A stretch of 11,519 nt of DNA from Pseudomonadota bacterium (GCA_023424585.1 JAFADT010000520.1:1-11519); one strand, 5' to 3'. Numbered from the stretch's first letter, positions 1 to 7,688 are shown. The notes: a model not told the origin generated them from the letters alone. Program-made: numbers and translations.

Positions 1-181
1 GCCTCGGGTCGTCCAGCACGTCCTGCACCGCGCGGCCCGCCGTGTCCGCCGCGCGCCGCGCCGTGTCCGCCACCTCGTCCATCACCGGCGACGCGGGCGC
101 GTTCACGTCCCCGCCGCAGTGCGGACACGTCCGCGACGACAGGCCTTCAGGGAGCGGCTGACCACAGTGCGGGCAGGACAT
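1..181 (-). CDS. Double zinc-ribbon protein, N-terminal part (runs off left edge)
   Basis: The frame opens with ATG at 181 and reads through to base 1 with no stop, so only about 60 N-terminal residues are visible. The first 23 residues hold two CPHCG knuckles (Cys3/Cys6 and Cys19/Cys22), the spacing of a small four-cysteine zinc ribbon of the kind found at the head of many bacterial membrane or regulatory proteins. Behind the ribbon comes an Ala/Asp-rich, probably helical stretch (DEVADTARRAADTAGRAVQD). A good Shine-Dalgarno sequence (GAGGAG) lies about 10 nt before the ATG, which fixes the start. The ribbon probably binds zinc structurally. What the rest of the protein does cannot be seen, so no function is assigned. 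Confidence 0.75.
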   Translation of the reverse strand, partial: MSCPHCGQPLPEGLSSRTCPHCGGDVNAPASPVMDEVADTARRAADTAGRAVQDVLDDPR

Positions 182-218
182 GGCGCGAGTCCTCCTCAGG
201 TGAAGCGAGCGCGGGGAG

Positions 219-224
219 CCTATA
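219..224 (-). promoter_or_regulatory. Possible -10 element for the zinc-ribbon gene
   Basis: Read on the minus strand, this is TATAGG, four of six matches to a sigma-70 type -10 box. It is one of few AT-rich spots between the two minus-strand genes and lies about 40 bp upstream of the ATG at 181. No convincing -35 box sits at the right distance, so this is weak. Confidence 0.2.
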
Positions 225-290
225 CCGCGCCCCCCGCTGCATCCTCCATGAACGCGTGGGAGGCCCCGCCCCCTTCCGCACGCCCGGCCG

Positions 291-1364
291 CTACCAGAGC
301 ATGTCCTGGTCCTCGGTGACGCCGGGGACGTTGGACAGGCTCAGCTCCCGGCCGCCCACGCGCAGGGTGCCCTCGAAGAGGCCCACCGGCTGCGCGAAGT
401 GGCTCACCACGAGGCGCAGGTTGCGCTCCTCGCGGTGCACGTAGATGGGCTTGAAGCGCAGGTCCACCGCGCCGTCCGCCGTCGTCAGGCGCCACGGGTC
501 CAGCAGCTCCTTCGCGTCGTACTCGAAGCGCGCGCGGCCCACGGGGTAGAGCCGGTCCCCCAGCCAGACGGCGTTCTCGTTGGCCTCGGTGGCGCCCTCG
601 TTGAAGCCCTCCACCAGGTTGAGCCCCACGGGCGTGCCGTCCGGCAGCCGCCCCGCCGCGAAGGCCCAGCGCCAGGCCGTGTGCCGCGCCAGGTAGCCCT
701 GCGTGTAGTCCATGCCGCCCACGCCGCCATCCAGCCGGAAGCGCCGGCCGCCCGCCTCCAGGCTGCCGAAGGCCAGCAGGCCGCTGCGCTTCTGGGTGAC
801 GTTGACCAGCCCGTCGCCCTCCACCGGCGCGATGACGGTGAGGGCCGGCGGGCCGCCCGCCACCAGCAGCTCGCCGCTCCACTGGAACGACTGGAGCGAC
901 TGCGTGCGCATGCGGCTGACGTCCACCTCCACCTGGTAGCGCTCGTCGGACTCGCCGCGCTTCACGGACATGCGGCCGCCCAGCGTGCGGAAGGCCGCCA
1001 CGAGCCCCGCGCCCGGCTTGTCGCTCACCTCCGCGAGCGGCCCGGGCACGCCCAGGAAGCTCACGTCACAGAGCGGCTTCTTCTGCTGGAGGTCCACCGC
1101 CACCGCGAAGGCGTTGGCCGTGTAGCCCAGGTCCACCACCGCGAAGAGGGCCGCCACCTCCTGCGTGGCGACGAAGGTGTAGTGCCAGCGCTTGCGCTTG
1201 AGCAGCCGCGTCGTGCGCCCCGGCGCCCACTTCCCCAGCAGCCGGGGCAGGTCCACCTCCGGCAGCTCTCCCTGGTACGTGCCGAACCGCGGTTCACCTT
1301 CCGTGGAGGCCACCGAGGTCGGGGCGAAGGGCAGCAGGGCTTCTCGTTCACGCTCGAGCGTCAT
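291..1364 (-). CDS. DUF2804 family protein
   Basis: This is a 357-residue soluble protein with no signal peptide or membrane segment. I recognise it as DUF2804 (Pfam PF10974) from the conserved core GGMDYTQGYLARHTAWRWA at residues 216-234, followed by the GLNLVEGFNEG and ANENAVWLGD blocks at about 247-270. The early FGTYQGELPEVDL segment (27-39) and the WHYTFVATQE segment (60-69) also fit the family. The length is close to the usual 330-360 residues, so it looks full length. The biochemical role of the family is unknown, and the sequence shows no recognisable catalytic motif. The ATG at 1364 lacks a clear Shine-Dalgarno sequence, so the true start could lie a few codons downstream. The gene lies 95 bp after the permease gene on the same strand, so it may be read through from that set or have its own promoter. 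Confidence 0.85.
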   Translation of the reverse strand: MTLEREREALLPFAPTSVASTEGEPRFGTYQGELPEVDLPRLLGKWAPGRTTRLLKRKRWHYTFVATQEVAALFAVVDLGYTANAFAVAVDLQQKKPLCDVSFLGVPGPLAEVSDKPGAGLVAAFRTLGGRMSVKRGESDERYQVEVDVSRMRTQSLQSFQWSGELLVAGGPPALTVIAPVEGDGLVNVTQKRSGLLAFGSLEAGGRRFRLDGGVGGMDYTQGYLARHTAWRWAFAAGRLPDGTPVGLNLVEGFNEGATEANENAVWLGDRLYPVGRARFEYDAKELLDPWRLTTADGAVDLRFKPIYVHREERNLRLVVSHFAQPVGLFEGTLRVGGRELSLSNVPGVTEDQDMLW

Positions 1365-1459
1365 CGCGAAACATCTGACGGCACTTCGCCCGCCCTGTCA
1401 CGCGAACACGCGCGCCAAGTTGCGCCCCGACGACACTCGGGGCCCGCCCTGCCTGCCCG

Positions 1460-2632
1460 CTAGCTCCTGCCGAAGATGATGCGCTCCTGAGAGAGCAGCC
1501 GCGTGGTGAAGCGCAGGGCCACCAGCGACACCGCCACGCAGGACGCGAGCGCGAGCAGGAAGGGCACCGCCCCCAGCGACTCCCCTCGCATCACCTCGCC
1601 CGCGAGCAGCTCCTGCCCCAGCACCGGCACCGCGAACATCCACGGCTGCGTCTGGATGGGGGACAGGGCCAGCATCATCCCGGGCAGCGTGGGCAGCACC
1701 ATCAGGAGCGACAGGTACGTCTGCGCCTCCTTGAACGACCGTGCATAGGTGGACACCCACATCTGCACGGCGGACGCGGCCAGCACCAGCGGCAGCACCG
1801 CGGCCAGCATCCCCAGCGCCGCCGGCGCGTCGAAGCGGGCGCGCACGCCCAGGTCCTCCAGCGGCACGCGCTTCACCACCAGGAAGTAGCCCACCAGACA
1901 CAAGAGCACGCCCGCCCCCGCCATCGCGCAGGTGGCCAGCCACTTGCCCGCCACCACCGCGCCCCGCGGGGCGGGGTTGAGCAGCAGGGGCTCCAGCGAG
2001 CCGCGCTCGCGCTCGCCCGCCATGGTGTCGCTGGCCAGCTGCATGCCGCCCGCGAACGCGGCCATCACCAGGAACAGCGGGATGGTGGTGAGCACCGTGG
2101 CCGCGGTGCGCTCGGGGGTGGACAGGTCCAGCTCGTCCACGCGCACGGGCACCGCCAGCTCCGGGGACACGCCGCGCGCGAACAGGCGCTGGCTGCCGGT
2201 CTGCTGCGAGTACGCCCCCAGCATCCGCTGCGCGCGCTGCACGGCCTGCCGGGCCTTGTTGCGCGAGCTGTCCACCACCAGCCGCACCGCGGCGGTGTGC
2301 CCGTCCGCGAAGTCCTTCGCGTAGTCGTCCGGCACCACCAGCACCAGGTCCAGCTTGCCGGCCTGCACCAGCGCCTCGTAGTCCCTGGGGGCCTCCGACA
2401 GCTTCGCGCCGTAGCGCTCCAGGAAGGCCATCAGGCTGGGCGCGTGCTCGCGGCCCACCACGGGCAGCTCCAGCGGCCGGTCCTGCCGGTACCAGGAGGC
2501 CATCACGTTGAACATCACCAGGAACACCAGCGGGCCCAGCAGCGGCCACAGCACCGCGGAGCCCAGCGTGCGCCTGTCCCGCAGGTGGTCGCGCACCTCC
2601 TTGCGCAGCACCGTCCCGATGAGGCCCCTCAT
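1460..2632 (-). CDS. ABC-2 type (NatB-like) exporter permease
   Basis: This 390-residue integral membrane protein is the transmembrane half of an ABC exporter. One hydrophobic helix lies near the N-terminus (about 23-45), followed by a long extracytoplasmic domain (about 46-175). A cluster of five further segments follows (about 178-200, 228-252, 270-294, 303-325, 355-377). This layout is typical of ABC-2/NatB-like permeases. The cytoplasmic motif GERERGSLEPLLLNP at 206-220, just after the second helix, is a hallmark of this group, where it contacts the ATPase. The ATG at 2632 overlaps the TGA of the ATPase gene (ATGA), which implies translational coupling and a shared complex. The substrate cannot be read from the sequence: NatAB relatives export sodium ions, and others export peptides or drugs. 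Confidence 0.9.
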   Translation of the reverse strand: MRGLIGTVLRKEVRDHLRDRRTLGSAVLWPLLGPLVFLVMFNVMASWYRQDRPLELPVVGREHAPSLMAFLERYGAKLSEAPRDYEALVQAGKLDLVLVVPDDYAKDFADGHTAAVRLVVDSSRNKARQAVQRAQRMLGAYSQQTGSQRLFARGVSPELAVPVRVDELDLSTPERTAATVLTTIPLFLVMAAFAGGMQLASDTMAGERERGSLEPLLLNPAPRGAVVAGKWLATCAMAGAGVLLCLVGYFLVVKRVPLEDLGVRARFDAPAALGMLAAVLPLVLAASAVQMWVSTYARSFKEAQTYLSLLMVLPTLPGMMLALSPIQTQPWMFAVPVLGQELLAGEVMRGESLGAVPFLLALASCVAVSLVALRFTTRLLSQERIIFGRS

Positions 2633-3363
2633 TCGCGCAGCCCCTGCTCGCTGCCAATCACGCTCACGAAGGCCTCCTCCAGGCTGTCCTTCCCGGTCGC
2701 CGCGCGCAGCGCGTCCGCCGTCCCGTCCGCCACCACCCGCCCGCGCGCCACCACCACGATGCGGTCACACAGCGCGGCCACCTCCTGCATCACGTGGCTG
2801 GAGAACACCACGCAGCAGCCCTGCGCCTTCAGCTTGCGCAGCAGCGCGCGCACGGAGCGCGTGGCCATCACGTCCAGGCCGTTGGTGGGCTCGTCCAGCA
2901 GCACGTTGCGGGGCCCGTGCACCAGCGCGCGCGCCAGCGCCACCTTCACGCGCTCGCCCTGGCTGAAGCCCTCCGTGCGCCGGTCCGCGATGTCCTTCAT
3001 GTCCAGCAGCTCCACCAGCTCCTCCACGCGCGCGTCCAGCGCGGCGCCGGACAGGCCGTGCAGCTCGCCGAAGTACCGCGCGTGCTCGCGCGCGGTGAGG
3101 CGCGGGTAGAGGCCGCGAGCATCGGGCAGCACGCCCAGCGCGCGCCGGGCCACCTCCGGCTGCTTCGCCACGTCCACGCCGTCCACCGTGGCGGTGCCGC
3201 CGTCCGGGCGCACCAGCGTGTAGAGCATGCGCAGCGTGGTCGTCTTGCCCGCGCCGTTGGGGCCCAGCAGGCCCGTGATGACGCCGTCCTCCGCGGTGAA
3301 GGACACGTCGTGCACGGCCGTCACGGAGCCGAAGCGCTTGTGCAGGTTCCTGGCTTCAATCAT
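2629..3363 (-). CDS. ABC exporter ATP-binding protein (NatA-like)
   Basis: This is a 244-residue nucleotide-binding subunit that powers the adjacent permease. All the expected motifs are present: Walker [10 protein letters not shown] (34-42), an FSQGE signature (133-137), Walker B VLLDEP (154-159) with catalytic Glu158, a D-loop NGLD (161-164) and the switch His190. The Q-loop region reads [12 protein letters not shown], with an acidic residue where many ABC ATPases have Gln. NatA/drug-exporter ATPases commonly have this variation (LPEERGLY), so I do not regard it as a defect. The frame is open back to 3435, but the domain begins at [13 protein letters not shown] therefore place the start at ATG 3363, 13 bp after the stop of the hydrolase gene. 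The Shine-Dalgarno sequence is weak, so translation may depend on read-through from the upstream gene. Confidence 0.93.
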   Translation of the reverse strand: MIEARNLHKRFGSVTAVHDVSFTAEDGVITGLLGPNGAGKTTTLRMLYTLVRPDGGTATVDGVDVAKQPEVARRALGVLPDARGLYPRLTAREHARYFGELHGLSGAALDARVEELVELLDMKDIADRRTEGFSQGERVKVALARALVHGPRNVLLDEPTNGLDVMATRSVRALLRKLKAQGCCVVFSSHVMQEVAALCDRIVVVARGRVVADGTADALRAATGKDSLEEAFVSVIGSEQGLRE

Positions 3364-3376
3364 GGGCGCTCGGGTC

Positions 3377-4903
3377 CTACGGAACAGGGCCAGCGAAGGA
3401 GGTGAAGAAGGGCGGCCGCTTGAGGCCCGCGCCACAGTCGGGCGTCAGGCCCTCCACGCTGCCGCGCGCGAGCAGGTCCGCCATCAGCGTGCGCGCGCAG
3501 TCCGCGCCCACGGTGTTGTGTCCCAGCCCCGGCACCACCACGTGCAGGCTGCGCGTCAGCGTCCGCTTCGCCTCCTCGCCCCAGGGCGGCGGCGTCACCG
3601 GGTCCAGCTCCCCGGAGAGCAGCAGCGTGGGGATGTCCGACTGCACGGGCTCGCGGAAGCCCGGAGGCACGCTCGCCTGGGGCCACTTCGCGCACGCGCG
3701 CTTCACGTCCAGCGCCATGCGCGGGCCGAACCAGGTGCCCTTCGCCTCGCGCTCGGCGTCCTGCTCCGTGAAGAAGGGCGCGTCCTCCGCGCACACCACG
3801 GCCAGGAACATGCCCCGGCTGGTGGTGCGCGCCACCTCGTCGGTGAGCCCCAGCGACAGCGCCACGAAGGGCGTCCAGTCATCCTTCGCGGCGCGGTCCA
3901 GCATCAGCGGCACCAGCGACGCGACGTCCGGGCTGTAGAGCAGCGAGAACAGCTCCGCCAGGAAGACGCGCCGGGTGAGCGTGAAGTCCTCCGGCACGCC
4001 CGTGCGCGGGTGCGCCAGGTGCACCTTCGCGGGCGCGGCCTCCAGCCTCGCGAGCAGCCCCTCCGTGCGCGTCCGCAGGTCCGGGTACGCCTTCGCGCAG
4101 GCGCGGTCCTTCGCGCACGCGTCCAGCAGCAGGTCCAGGGCGCGCTGGCCGTCGCGCGCGGCGTACAGCGGCAGGTACTGCCCCATGGGAGCCACGCCAT
4201 CCAGGATGGCGGTGCGCACGCGGTCCGGGTGCTGGCGCATGTAGACCAGCGCCGCGCGCGTCCCGTAGGAGATGCCCCACAGGTTCACCTGCCGGTAGCC
4301 CAGCGCCGCGCGCACGTCGTCCAGGTCATCCATGGCGATGGACGTGGTGTAGAGCCGCTCGTCCGCGTCCCAGCCCGCGCGGCACTGGGGGATCACGTCC
4401 GCGTCCTCGCGGTCCTCGAAGCGCTCCGCCAGCGACGCGCGCGAGGGGTTCAGCGCCTCGCAGTCCAGCGGGTGCGAGTCCCCCGTGCCGCGCTGATCCA
4501 CGAAGACGATGTCGCGCTGGCGCCGGATGCGCTCCAGCGCCGGCAGGATGCGCGTGCGGGACGCCGCCTGGCCGGGGCCGCCCGCGAGGAAGAACAGCGG
4601 GTCCTCCTTCGGCTGCGACGCGAGCGCGGGCACCACCACCACGCGCAACGAGAGCTTGCGCCCCTTCGCCGCGGCGCGGTCCTCGAAGACCTCCAGCGTG
4701 CCGCACAGCGTCTGCGCGGCCACCCCGTCCAGCCGGCACGGCTTCAGCGCCATCCGCCGCTCGGACGCGGCCTCCGAGGCGCGGGCGCCGGACCGGGAGC
4801 AGCCCGCGAGCGCCAGCGCCGCCAGCACCGCCAGCGCGAGCCACCTCCCCGGACGGCGCCCCGGGGGCGTGGCGAGGGGGTGAGACAAGATGCCACCTGT
4901 CAC
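3377..4903 (-). CDS. Predicted lipoprotein alpha/beta hydrolase, TAP-like peptidase type
   Basis: The gene encodes about 508 residues. A positively charged N-terminus (GRRPGRW) and a hydrophobic run end in the lipobox ALAGC (Cys35), so the protein should be lipidated and held at the cell envelope. The hydrolase fold follows: the oxyanion-hole region LAGGPGQ (about 106-112), DQRGTGDS (136-143), the nucleophile elbow GISYG with Ser212, Asp434 in [10 protein letters not shown], and His462 in PGLGHNTVG. The second half matches the TAP-like C-terminal domain, as in Streptomyces tripeptidyl aminopeptidases and prolyl aminopeptidase relatives, of about 450-500 residues. It probably releases short N-terminal peptides, but esterase action is not excluded. 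I use GTG 4903 because GGAGG sits 10 nt upstream. TTG 4888 is a close alternative and ATG 4948 is less likely. The frame stays open to 5227, but that part overlaps the divergent lipoprotein gene. The ATPase gene follows after 13 bp. Confidence 0.9.
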   Translation of the reverse strand: MTGGILSHPLATPPGRRPGRWLALAVLAALALAGCSRSGARASEAASERRMALKPCRLDGVAAQTLCGTLEVFEDRAAAKGRKLSLRVVVVPALASQPKEDPLFFLAGGPGQAASRTRILPALERIRRQRDIVFVDQRGTGDSHPLDCEALNPSRASLAERFEDREDADVIPQCRAGWDADERLYTTSIAMDDLDDVRAALGYRQVNLWGISYGTRAALVYMRQHPDRVRTAILDGVAPMGQYLPLYAARDGQRALDLLLDACAKDRACAKAYPDLRTRTEGLLARLEAAPAKVHLAHPRTGVPEDFTLTRRVFLAELFSLLYSPDVASLVPLMLDRAAKDDWTPFVALSLGLTDEVARTTSRGMFLAVVCAEDAPFFTEQDAEREAKGTWFGPRMALDVKRACAKWPQASVPPGFREPVQSDIPTLLLSGELDPVTPPPWGEEAKRTLTRSLHVVVPGLGHNTVGADCARTLMADLLARGSVEGLTPDCGAGLKRPPFFTSFAGPVP

Positions 4904-4924
4904 GGCGGGCCAACCTCCAGCACG

Positions 4925-4935
4925 GGGGAGTCCCC
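4925..4935. promoter_or_regulatory. Short inverted repeat GGGGA-G-TCCCC
   Basis: This perfect inverted repeat has 5-bp arms around one central base. It lies in the spacer between the divergent hydrolase and LEA genes, 4 bp from the larger palindrome at 4940-4956. On the hydrolase side it would fall in the promoter or leader. In such GC-rich DNA a repeat this short could be chance. Confidence 0.25.
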
Positions 4936-4939
4936 TGGC

Positions 4940-4956
4940 GCATACCATTGGTATGC
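4940..4956. promoter_or_regulatory. Operator-like palindrome GCATACCA-T-TGGTATGC
   Basis: This 17-bp inverted repeat has perfect 8-bp arms around one central T. It lies between the divergently transcribed hydrolase/exporter genes and the LEA lipoprotein gene. Its size and symmetry suit a dimeric helix-turn-helix repressor (TetR, GntR or MarR type), and its AT content stands out from the surrounding GC-rich DNA. It is about 37 bp upstream of the chosen hydrolase start and 84 bp upstream of the LEA start, so one bound dimer could affect either promoter. No regulator gene is adjacent, and which protein binds is unknown. Confidence 0.5.
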
Positions 4957-5000
4957 AGAAGGTGCACCCGTCGAGCCCCGGACATGCGCGGCGATTGAAT

Positions 5001-5014
5001 CCGCGCGAACGCGG
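5001..5014 (+). other. Small hairpin in the leader of the LEA lipoprotein gene
   Basis: CCGCG and CGCGG pair around a CGAA tetraloop, ending about 25 nt before the start codon. It is the only obvious structure in a leader that lacks a clear Shine-Dalgarno sequence. It may be incidental in GC-rich DNA. Confidence 0.2.
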
Positions 5015-5039
5015 GGCGTCCTCTGCTACGCCCATGCCC

Positions 5040-5876
5040 ATGAAGAAACGCGCGTTCCTGGTCCTCTTCGCCCTGTCGCTCACCACGCTCGCCGGCTGCG
5101 CCACGCTGCAGAGCCTGCTCAACGGCGCCTTCCAGAAGCCCACCCTGCGCTTCAAGACAGCGCGGCTGGCGGACGCCTCCCTGTCCGACGCCACGGTGGA
5201 CCTGGTGTACGAGCTGGACAACCCCAACAGCCTGGGCCTGAAGGTGGCGTCGGTGGACTACGCCTTCTTCGTGGAGGGCAAGCAGCTGGTGGCCGGCAAG
5301 CCGAAGGAGGGCGTGAACCTCAAGGCCAACGGCAAGAGCCAGCTCGTCTTCCCCGCCAACGTGAAGTTCGCGGACATCGCGCCGGTGGTGACCACGTTCC
5401 TGGACAAGGACGTGGCGGCCTTCAAGGCGCAGGGCTCGCTGGGCATCCAGACGCCGCTGGGCGTGCTGAGGTTCCCCCTGGAGAAGGAAGGCACCTTCCC
5501 CGTCCCCAAGGTTCCGCAGGTGCAGTTCCAGGCGCCGCGCATCACCAACGTCACGCTGAGCGGCGCCACGGTGGAGTTCCCGCTGGCCATCACCAACCGC
5601 AACGCCTTCCCGCTGCCGGTGGCGGGCATCACCGGGGCGCTCAAGGTGGCGGGCGCCAGCGTGGGCAACCTGTCCACGGGCAACCTGGGCATGCTGGATG
5701 GCAGCGGGACGAAGCAGGTGACGCTCCCGTTGACCATCAACTTCGCGAGCGCCGCGTCCGCGGCCATGGCCCTGCGCTCGGGGGGCAACGCGCAGGTGAG
5801 CCTGACGGGCAACCTGACCTCGGACGCGCAGTCCGTGCCCCTGAACCTGAGCCAGCTCGTGAATTTCACGAAGTAG
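5040..5876 (+). CDS. LEA type 2 (WHy-domain) lipoprotein
   Basis: This is a 278-residue lipoprotein. [20 protein letters not shown] is a textbook lipoprotein signal with lipobox LAGC (Cys20). The mature part holds two consecutive repeats of the LEA_2/WHy (water stress and hypersensitive response) beta-sandwich fold. The family signature appears as [13 protein letters not shown] at 57-69 and again as [13 protein letters not shown] at 182-194, each with the typical 'N-P/R-N' turn after a beta strand. LEA_2 proteins are linked to desiccation and stress tolerance in plants and bacteria. The lipobox places this one at the inner or outer membrane rather than in the cytoplasm. No catalytic residues are expected. 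ATG 5040 gives the cleanest signal peptide, and ATG 5034 would add only Met-Pro. The gene is divergent from the hydrolase/exporter set and is probably its own unit. Confidence 0.88.
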   Translation: MKKRAFLVLFALSLTTLAGCATLQSLLNGAFQKPTLRFKTARLADASLSDATVDLVYELDNPNSLGLKVASVDYAFFVEGKQLVAGKPKEGVNLKANGKSQLVFPANVKFADIAPVVTTFLDKDVAAFKAQGSLGIQTPLGVLRFPLEKEGTFPVPKVPQVQFQAPRITNVTLSGATVEFPLAITNRNAFPLPVAGITGALKVAGASVGNLSTGNLGMLDGSGTKQVTLPLTINFASAASAAMALRSGGNAQVSLTGNLTSDAQSVPLNLSQLVNFTK

Positions 5877-5915
5877 ATGGCAGGGCATGCAGGGAAGCAG
5901 GCGGTGCATCGCACA

Positions 5916-5934
5916 CCGGGGATGTTGTCCCCGG
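5916..5934 (+). promoter_or_regulatory. Hairpin/inverted repeat between the LEA gene and panD
   Basis: CCGGGGA and TCCCCGG form a perfect 7-bp stem around a 5-nt TGTTG loop. It starts 40 bp after the LEA stop and ends 43 bp before the panD ATG. With no T-run after it, it is not a classic terminator. It could instead be a factor-assisted terminator, a structure in the panD leader or an operator. Confidence 0.35.
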
Positions 5935-5977
5935 ACAGGGGAGCCGTTACGGTTGCGCCGCTTCCCGAGGGCCCCCC

Positions 5978-6370
5978 ATGCGCCGCATCCTCTTCAAGTC
6001 CAAGATCCACCGCGCGACGGTGACCCAGGCCGACCTCGACTACGAGGGGTCGGTGACCATCGACAAGGACCTGCTCCAGGCGGCGGACATCCTCCCCTAT
6101 GAGAAGGTCGCGGTGTGGAACGTCACGCGCGGCACCCGGCTGGAGACGTACGCCCTGGAGGGCGAGTCCGGCAGCGGCGTCATCTGCATCAACGGCGCGG
6201 CCGCGCACCTGAACCAGCCGGGCGACCTGGTCATCCTGGCCACCTTCGCGGAGGTCGAGGAGGCGGAGGCCACGAGCTGGAAGCCCACGGTCGTCTTCGT
6301 GGACGGCAAGAACCGGGCGGTCCCCGGCATCACCGAGGAAATCCCCGGGCCCGCGCGCCGTATCGCGTAG
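5978..6370 (+). CDS. panD: Aspartate 1-decarboxylase (pyruvoyl enzyme)
   Basis: PanD decarboxylates L-aspartate to beta-alanine, the precursor that PanC joins to pantoate on the way to coenzyme A. The 130-residue protein is collinear with the 126-residue E. coli enzyme. The zymogen self-cleaves between Gly24 and Ser25 in YEGSV, turning Ser25 into the pyruvoyl cofactor. The other known functional residues sit at the same positions: Lys9, His11, Tyr22, Arg54, Tyr58 and Asn72 in INGAAAH. It is the short bacterial form, with no extra domain. GAGGG lies 6 nt before the ATG. No other pantothenate genes are nearby, so panD stands alone here. Whether it needs a PanM/PanZ maturation factor cannot be seen from this window. 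It acts in the cytoplasm as a tetramer, by family knowledge. Confidence 0.97.
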   Translation: MRRILFKSKIHRATVTQADLDYEGSVTIDKDLLQAADILPYEKVAVWNVTRGTRLETYALEGESGSGVICINGAAAHLNQPGDLVILATFAEVEEAEATSWKPTVVFVDGKNRAVPGITEEIPGPARRIA

Positions 6371-6374
6371 AGAC

Positions 6375-6406
6375 GCCCCAGCGGGGCCTTCCGGCACCTT
6401 TTGCCG
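6375..6406 (+). terminator. Tandem small hairpins after panD
   Basis: Directly after the panD stop, GCCCC-AGC-GGGGC (6375-6387) forms a 5-bp stem, and CGGCA-CCTTT-TGCCG (6392-6406) forms a second. Their position just past the stop suits transcript ending, but there is no real T-tract, so the call is tentative. Confidence 0.35.
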
Positions 6407-6430
6407 CCCCCAGCCCTGTCTGCCATGCTT

Positions 6431-6450
6431 CCCGCCCTCTCATTGGCGGG
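6431..6450 (+). other. Hairpin in the leader of the small lipoprotein gene
   Basis: CCCGCC and GGCGGG pair as a 6-bp stem around an 8-nt loop, 33 bp upstream of the lipoprotein ATG. It could be part of the panD terminator region or a leader structure. No ligand-binding motif is recognisable. Confidence 0.25.
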
Positions 6451-6483
6451 CGCGGCGGTGCGCGTCCCGGAGGCGCTGACGCG

Positions 6484-6924
6484 ATGAAGTGGATGTGGGC
6501 GGGACTGGTGACCCTGGTGGCGGTGACGGGGTGCACGCGGGTGGGCCCGTATCAACGCGACCCCAACGCGGAGGACGCGTTCATCTCCAACGTGCCGGTC
6601 ATCCGCGCGCCCGCGCAGGACCGCTGTGATGCGCTGGGGAAGTCCTCCGTGCGCGGCGGCTGTGACGACGCGCTCTATCTGGCCAGGGAGTACGCCCGGC
6701 GCCTGGCGGTGGGGGACGAGGTGTGCCTGGAGGGGGGCTTCGGCGAGGAGCCGGGCGCGGCGTGCAAGGCGCGCGCGGCGGTCATCGACACGGGGCCCGA
6801 CAAGGTGAAGCTGGAGGTGCGCTCGGCGCGGCCGGACTCGCGGTGGTTCCAGTCCGAGATGCGACACGCCTGGTACGAAGAGGGCGCGCTGGTGGACCTG
6901 TACCTGGCGGAGCGGGGTTACTAG
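6484..6924 (+). CDS. Small cysteine-containing lipoprotein of unknown function
   Basis: This 146-residue protein has a lipoprotein signal: MKWMWAGLVTLVAVTGC, lipobox VTGC with Cys17. I do not recognise the mature domain. It carries four cysteines (48, 60, 81, 94) that could form two disulfides in the periplasm, and the first three sit in a short central block (DRCDAL, RGGCDDA, DEVCLEGG). The C-terminal part (WFQSEMRHAWYEEGALVDLYLAERGY) is rich in aromatic and acidic residues. GGAGG lies 10 nt before the ATG, supporting this start. Codon use is like its neighbours, so it appears to be a real native gene. The EcsC-like gene follows 39 bp downstream and may share its transcript. Confidence 0.8.
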   Translation: MKWMWAGLVTLVAVTGCTRVGPYQRDPNAEDAFISNVPVIRAPAQDRCDALGKSSVRGGCDDALYLAREYARRLAVGDEVCLEGGFGEEPGAACKARAAVIDTGPDKVKLEVRSARPDSRWFQSEMRHAWYEEGALVDLYLAERGY

Positions 6925-6963
6925 AGACGACCGGCCGCGAGCCTCGCGGCCAAGGAGGAGGAC

Positions 6964-7599
6964 ATGGCCTTCTACGACGGCGTGACGGAGCGGCTGGGCT
7001 TCATGAAGAAGCTGACCCCCGCGGAGCTGAAGAAGCTGGGGTCGCTGCGCCTGTCGGACCTCATCCAGGCGGAGATTGGCCGGGCGCGCGTGCGCGTGGC
7101 GGAGCTGGAGAAGCGCTACCCGTCCGCGACGACGAAGGAGCTGGCGCAGCGGCTGGTGGATGAGAAGAAGAGCTTCGCGAGCATGGTGGGCGGCGTGAGC
7201 GGCGTGTTCGGGCTCATCTCGCTGCCGGCGGACCTGACGTTCATGGCGTACCTGCAGCTCGTCCTGCTGACGGACGTGGCCACGCTCTACAAGGCGAACC
7301 TCAAGACGGACCGCGCGCGAGGGGAGCTGCTGGACCTGTTCGGCTACGCCAACGGGCTGGGGCCGCTGCACCGCTCCGGGCCGAAGGTGCTGGGGAAGCT
7401 GGCGGCGCTGCTGCTCGCCAAGGGCGGCATGACGACGCTGGGCCGCGCGATGCCGCTGGTCGCGGCGCCCATCACGGCGTACCTCAACAACCAGCACATC
7501 CAGATGGTGGGGGAGCAGGCCGTGCGCTTCTACGAGGGCTTCGACAAGGCCCACGCCAAGGCGCGCAATGCGCGGCGCAAGGCGGCGGGCGCGGAGTAA
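6964..7599 (+). CDS. EcsC-like membrane-associated protein
   Basis: This 211-residue protein begins at ATG 6964 behind a strong Shine-Dalgarno sequence (AAGGAGGAG, 6952-6960). The N-terminal third is charged and helical. A Gly-rich hydrophobic stretch, GGVSGVFGLISLPADLTFMA (76-95), continues to about residue 106, and then LYKANLKTDRARGELLDLFGYANG. This layout resembles the EcsC family (Pfam PF12787). A second apolar segment lies at about 144-174, and the tail is strongly basic (HAKARNARRKAAG). No signal peptide is present, so it is probably a cytoplasmic protein that attaches to or inserts in the inner membrane. In Bacillus, EcsC is encoded with the EcsAB transporter, but no such transporter is adjacent here. 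Function remains unknown. The small lipoprotein gene just upstream is the likely operon partner. Confidence 0.75.
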   Translation: MAFYDGVTERLGFMKKLTPAELKKLGSLRLSDLIQAEIGRARVRVAELEKRYPSATTKELAQRLVDEKKSFASMVGGVSGVFGLISLPADLTFMAYLQLVLLTDVATLYKANLKTDRARGELLDLFGYANGLGPLHRSGPKVLGKLAALLLAKGGMTTLGRAMPLVAAPITAYLNNQHIQMVGEQAVRFYEGFDKAHAKARNARRKAAGAE

Positions 7600-7688
7600 C
7601 GGTCGGCCCGCTGCCACGGCGGCGAGCAAGGCGACGTGCCCGGTGACGCAACGCACGTCCGCCGGGGTCAGCGCCTCCCGGCGCCCGG

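Noticed and set aside
1365..1459. Possible terminator between the permease and DUF2804 genes
   Set aside because: No stem with a T-run was found in the 95-bp gap; whether transcription continues cannot be decided from sequence.
399..1463. A 354-codon open frame opposite the DUF2804 gene
   Set aside because: It is the mirror of a recognised family, with low-complexity His/Arg/Ala composition and no ribosome-binding site.
3227..6370. A 1047-codon open frame on the plus strand running through several genes
   Set aside because: Only its end (5978-6370) is real, as panD. The rest is antisense to the ATPase and hydrolase or out of frame with the LEA gene, is Arg/Ala/His-rich, and has no domain; long chance frames are normal at this GC content.
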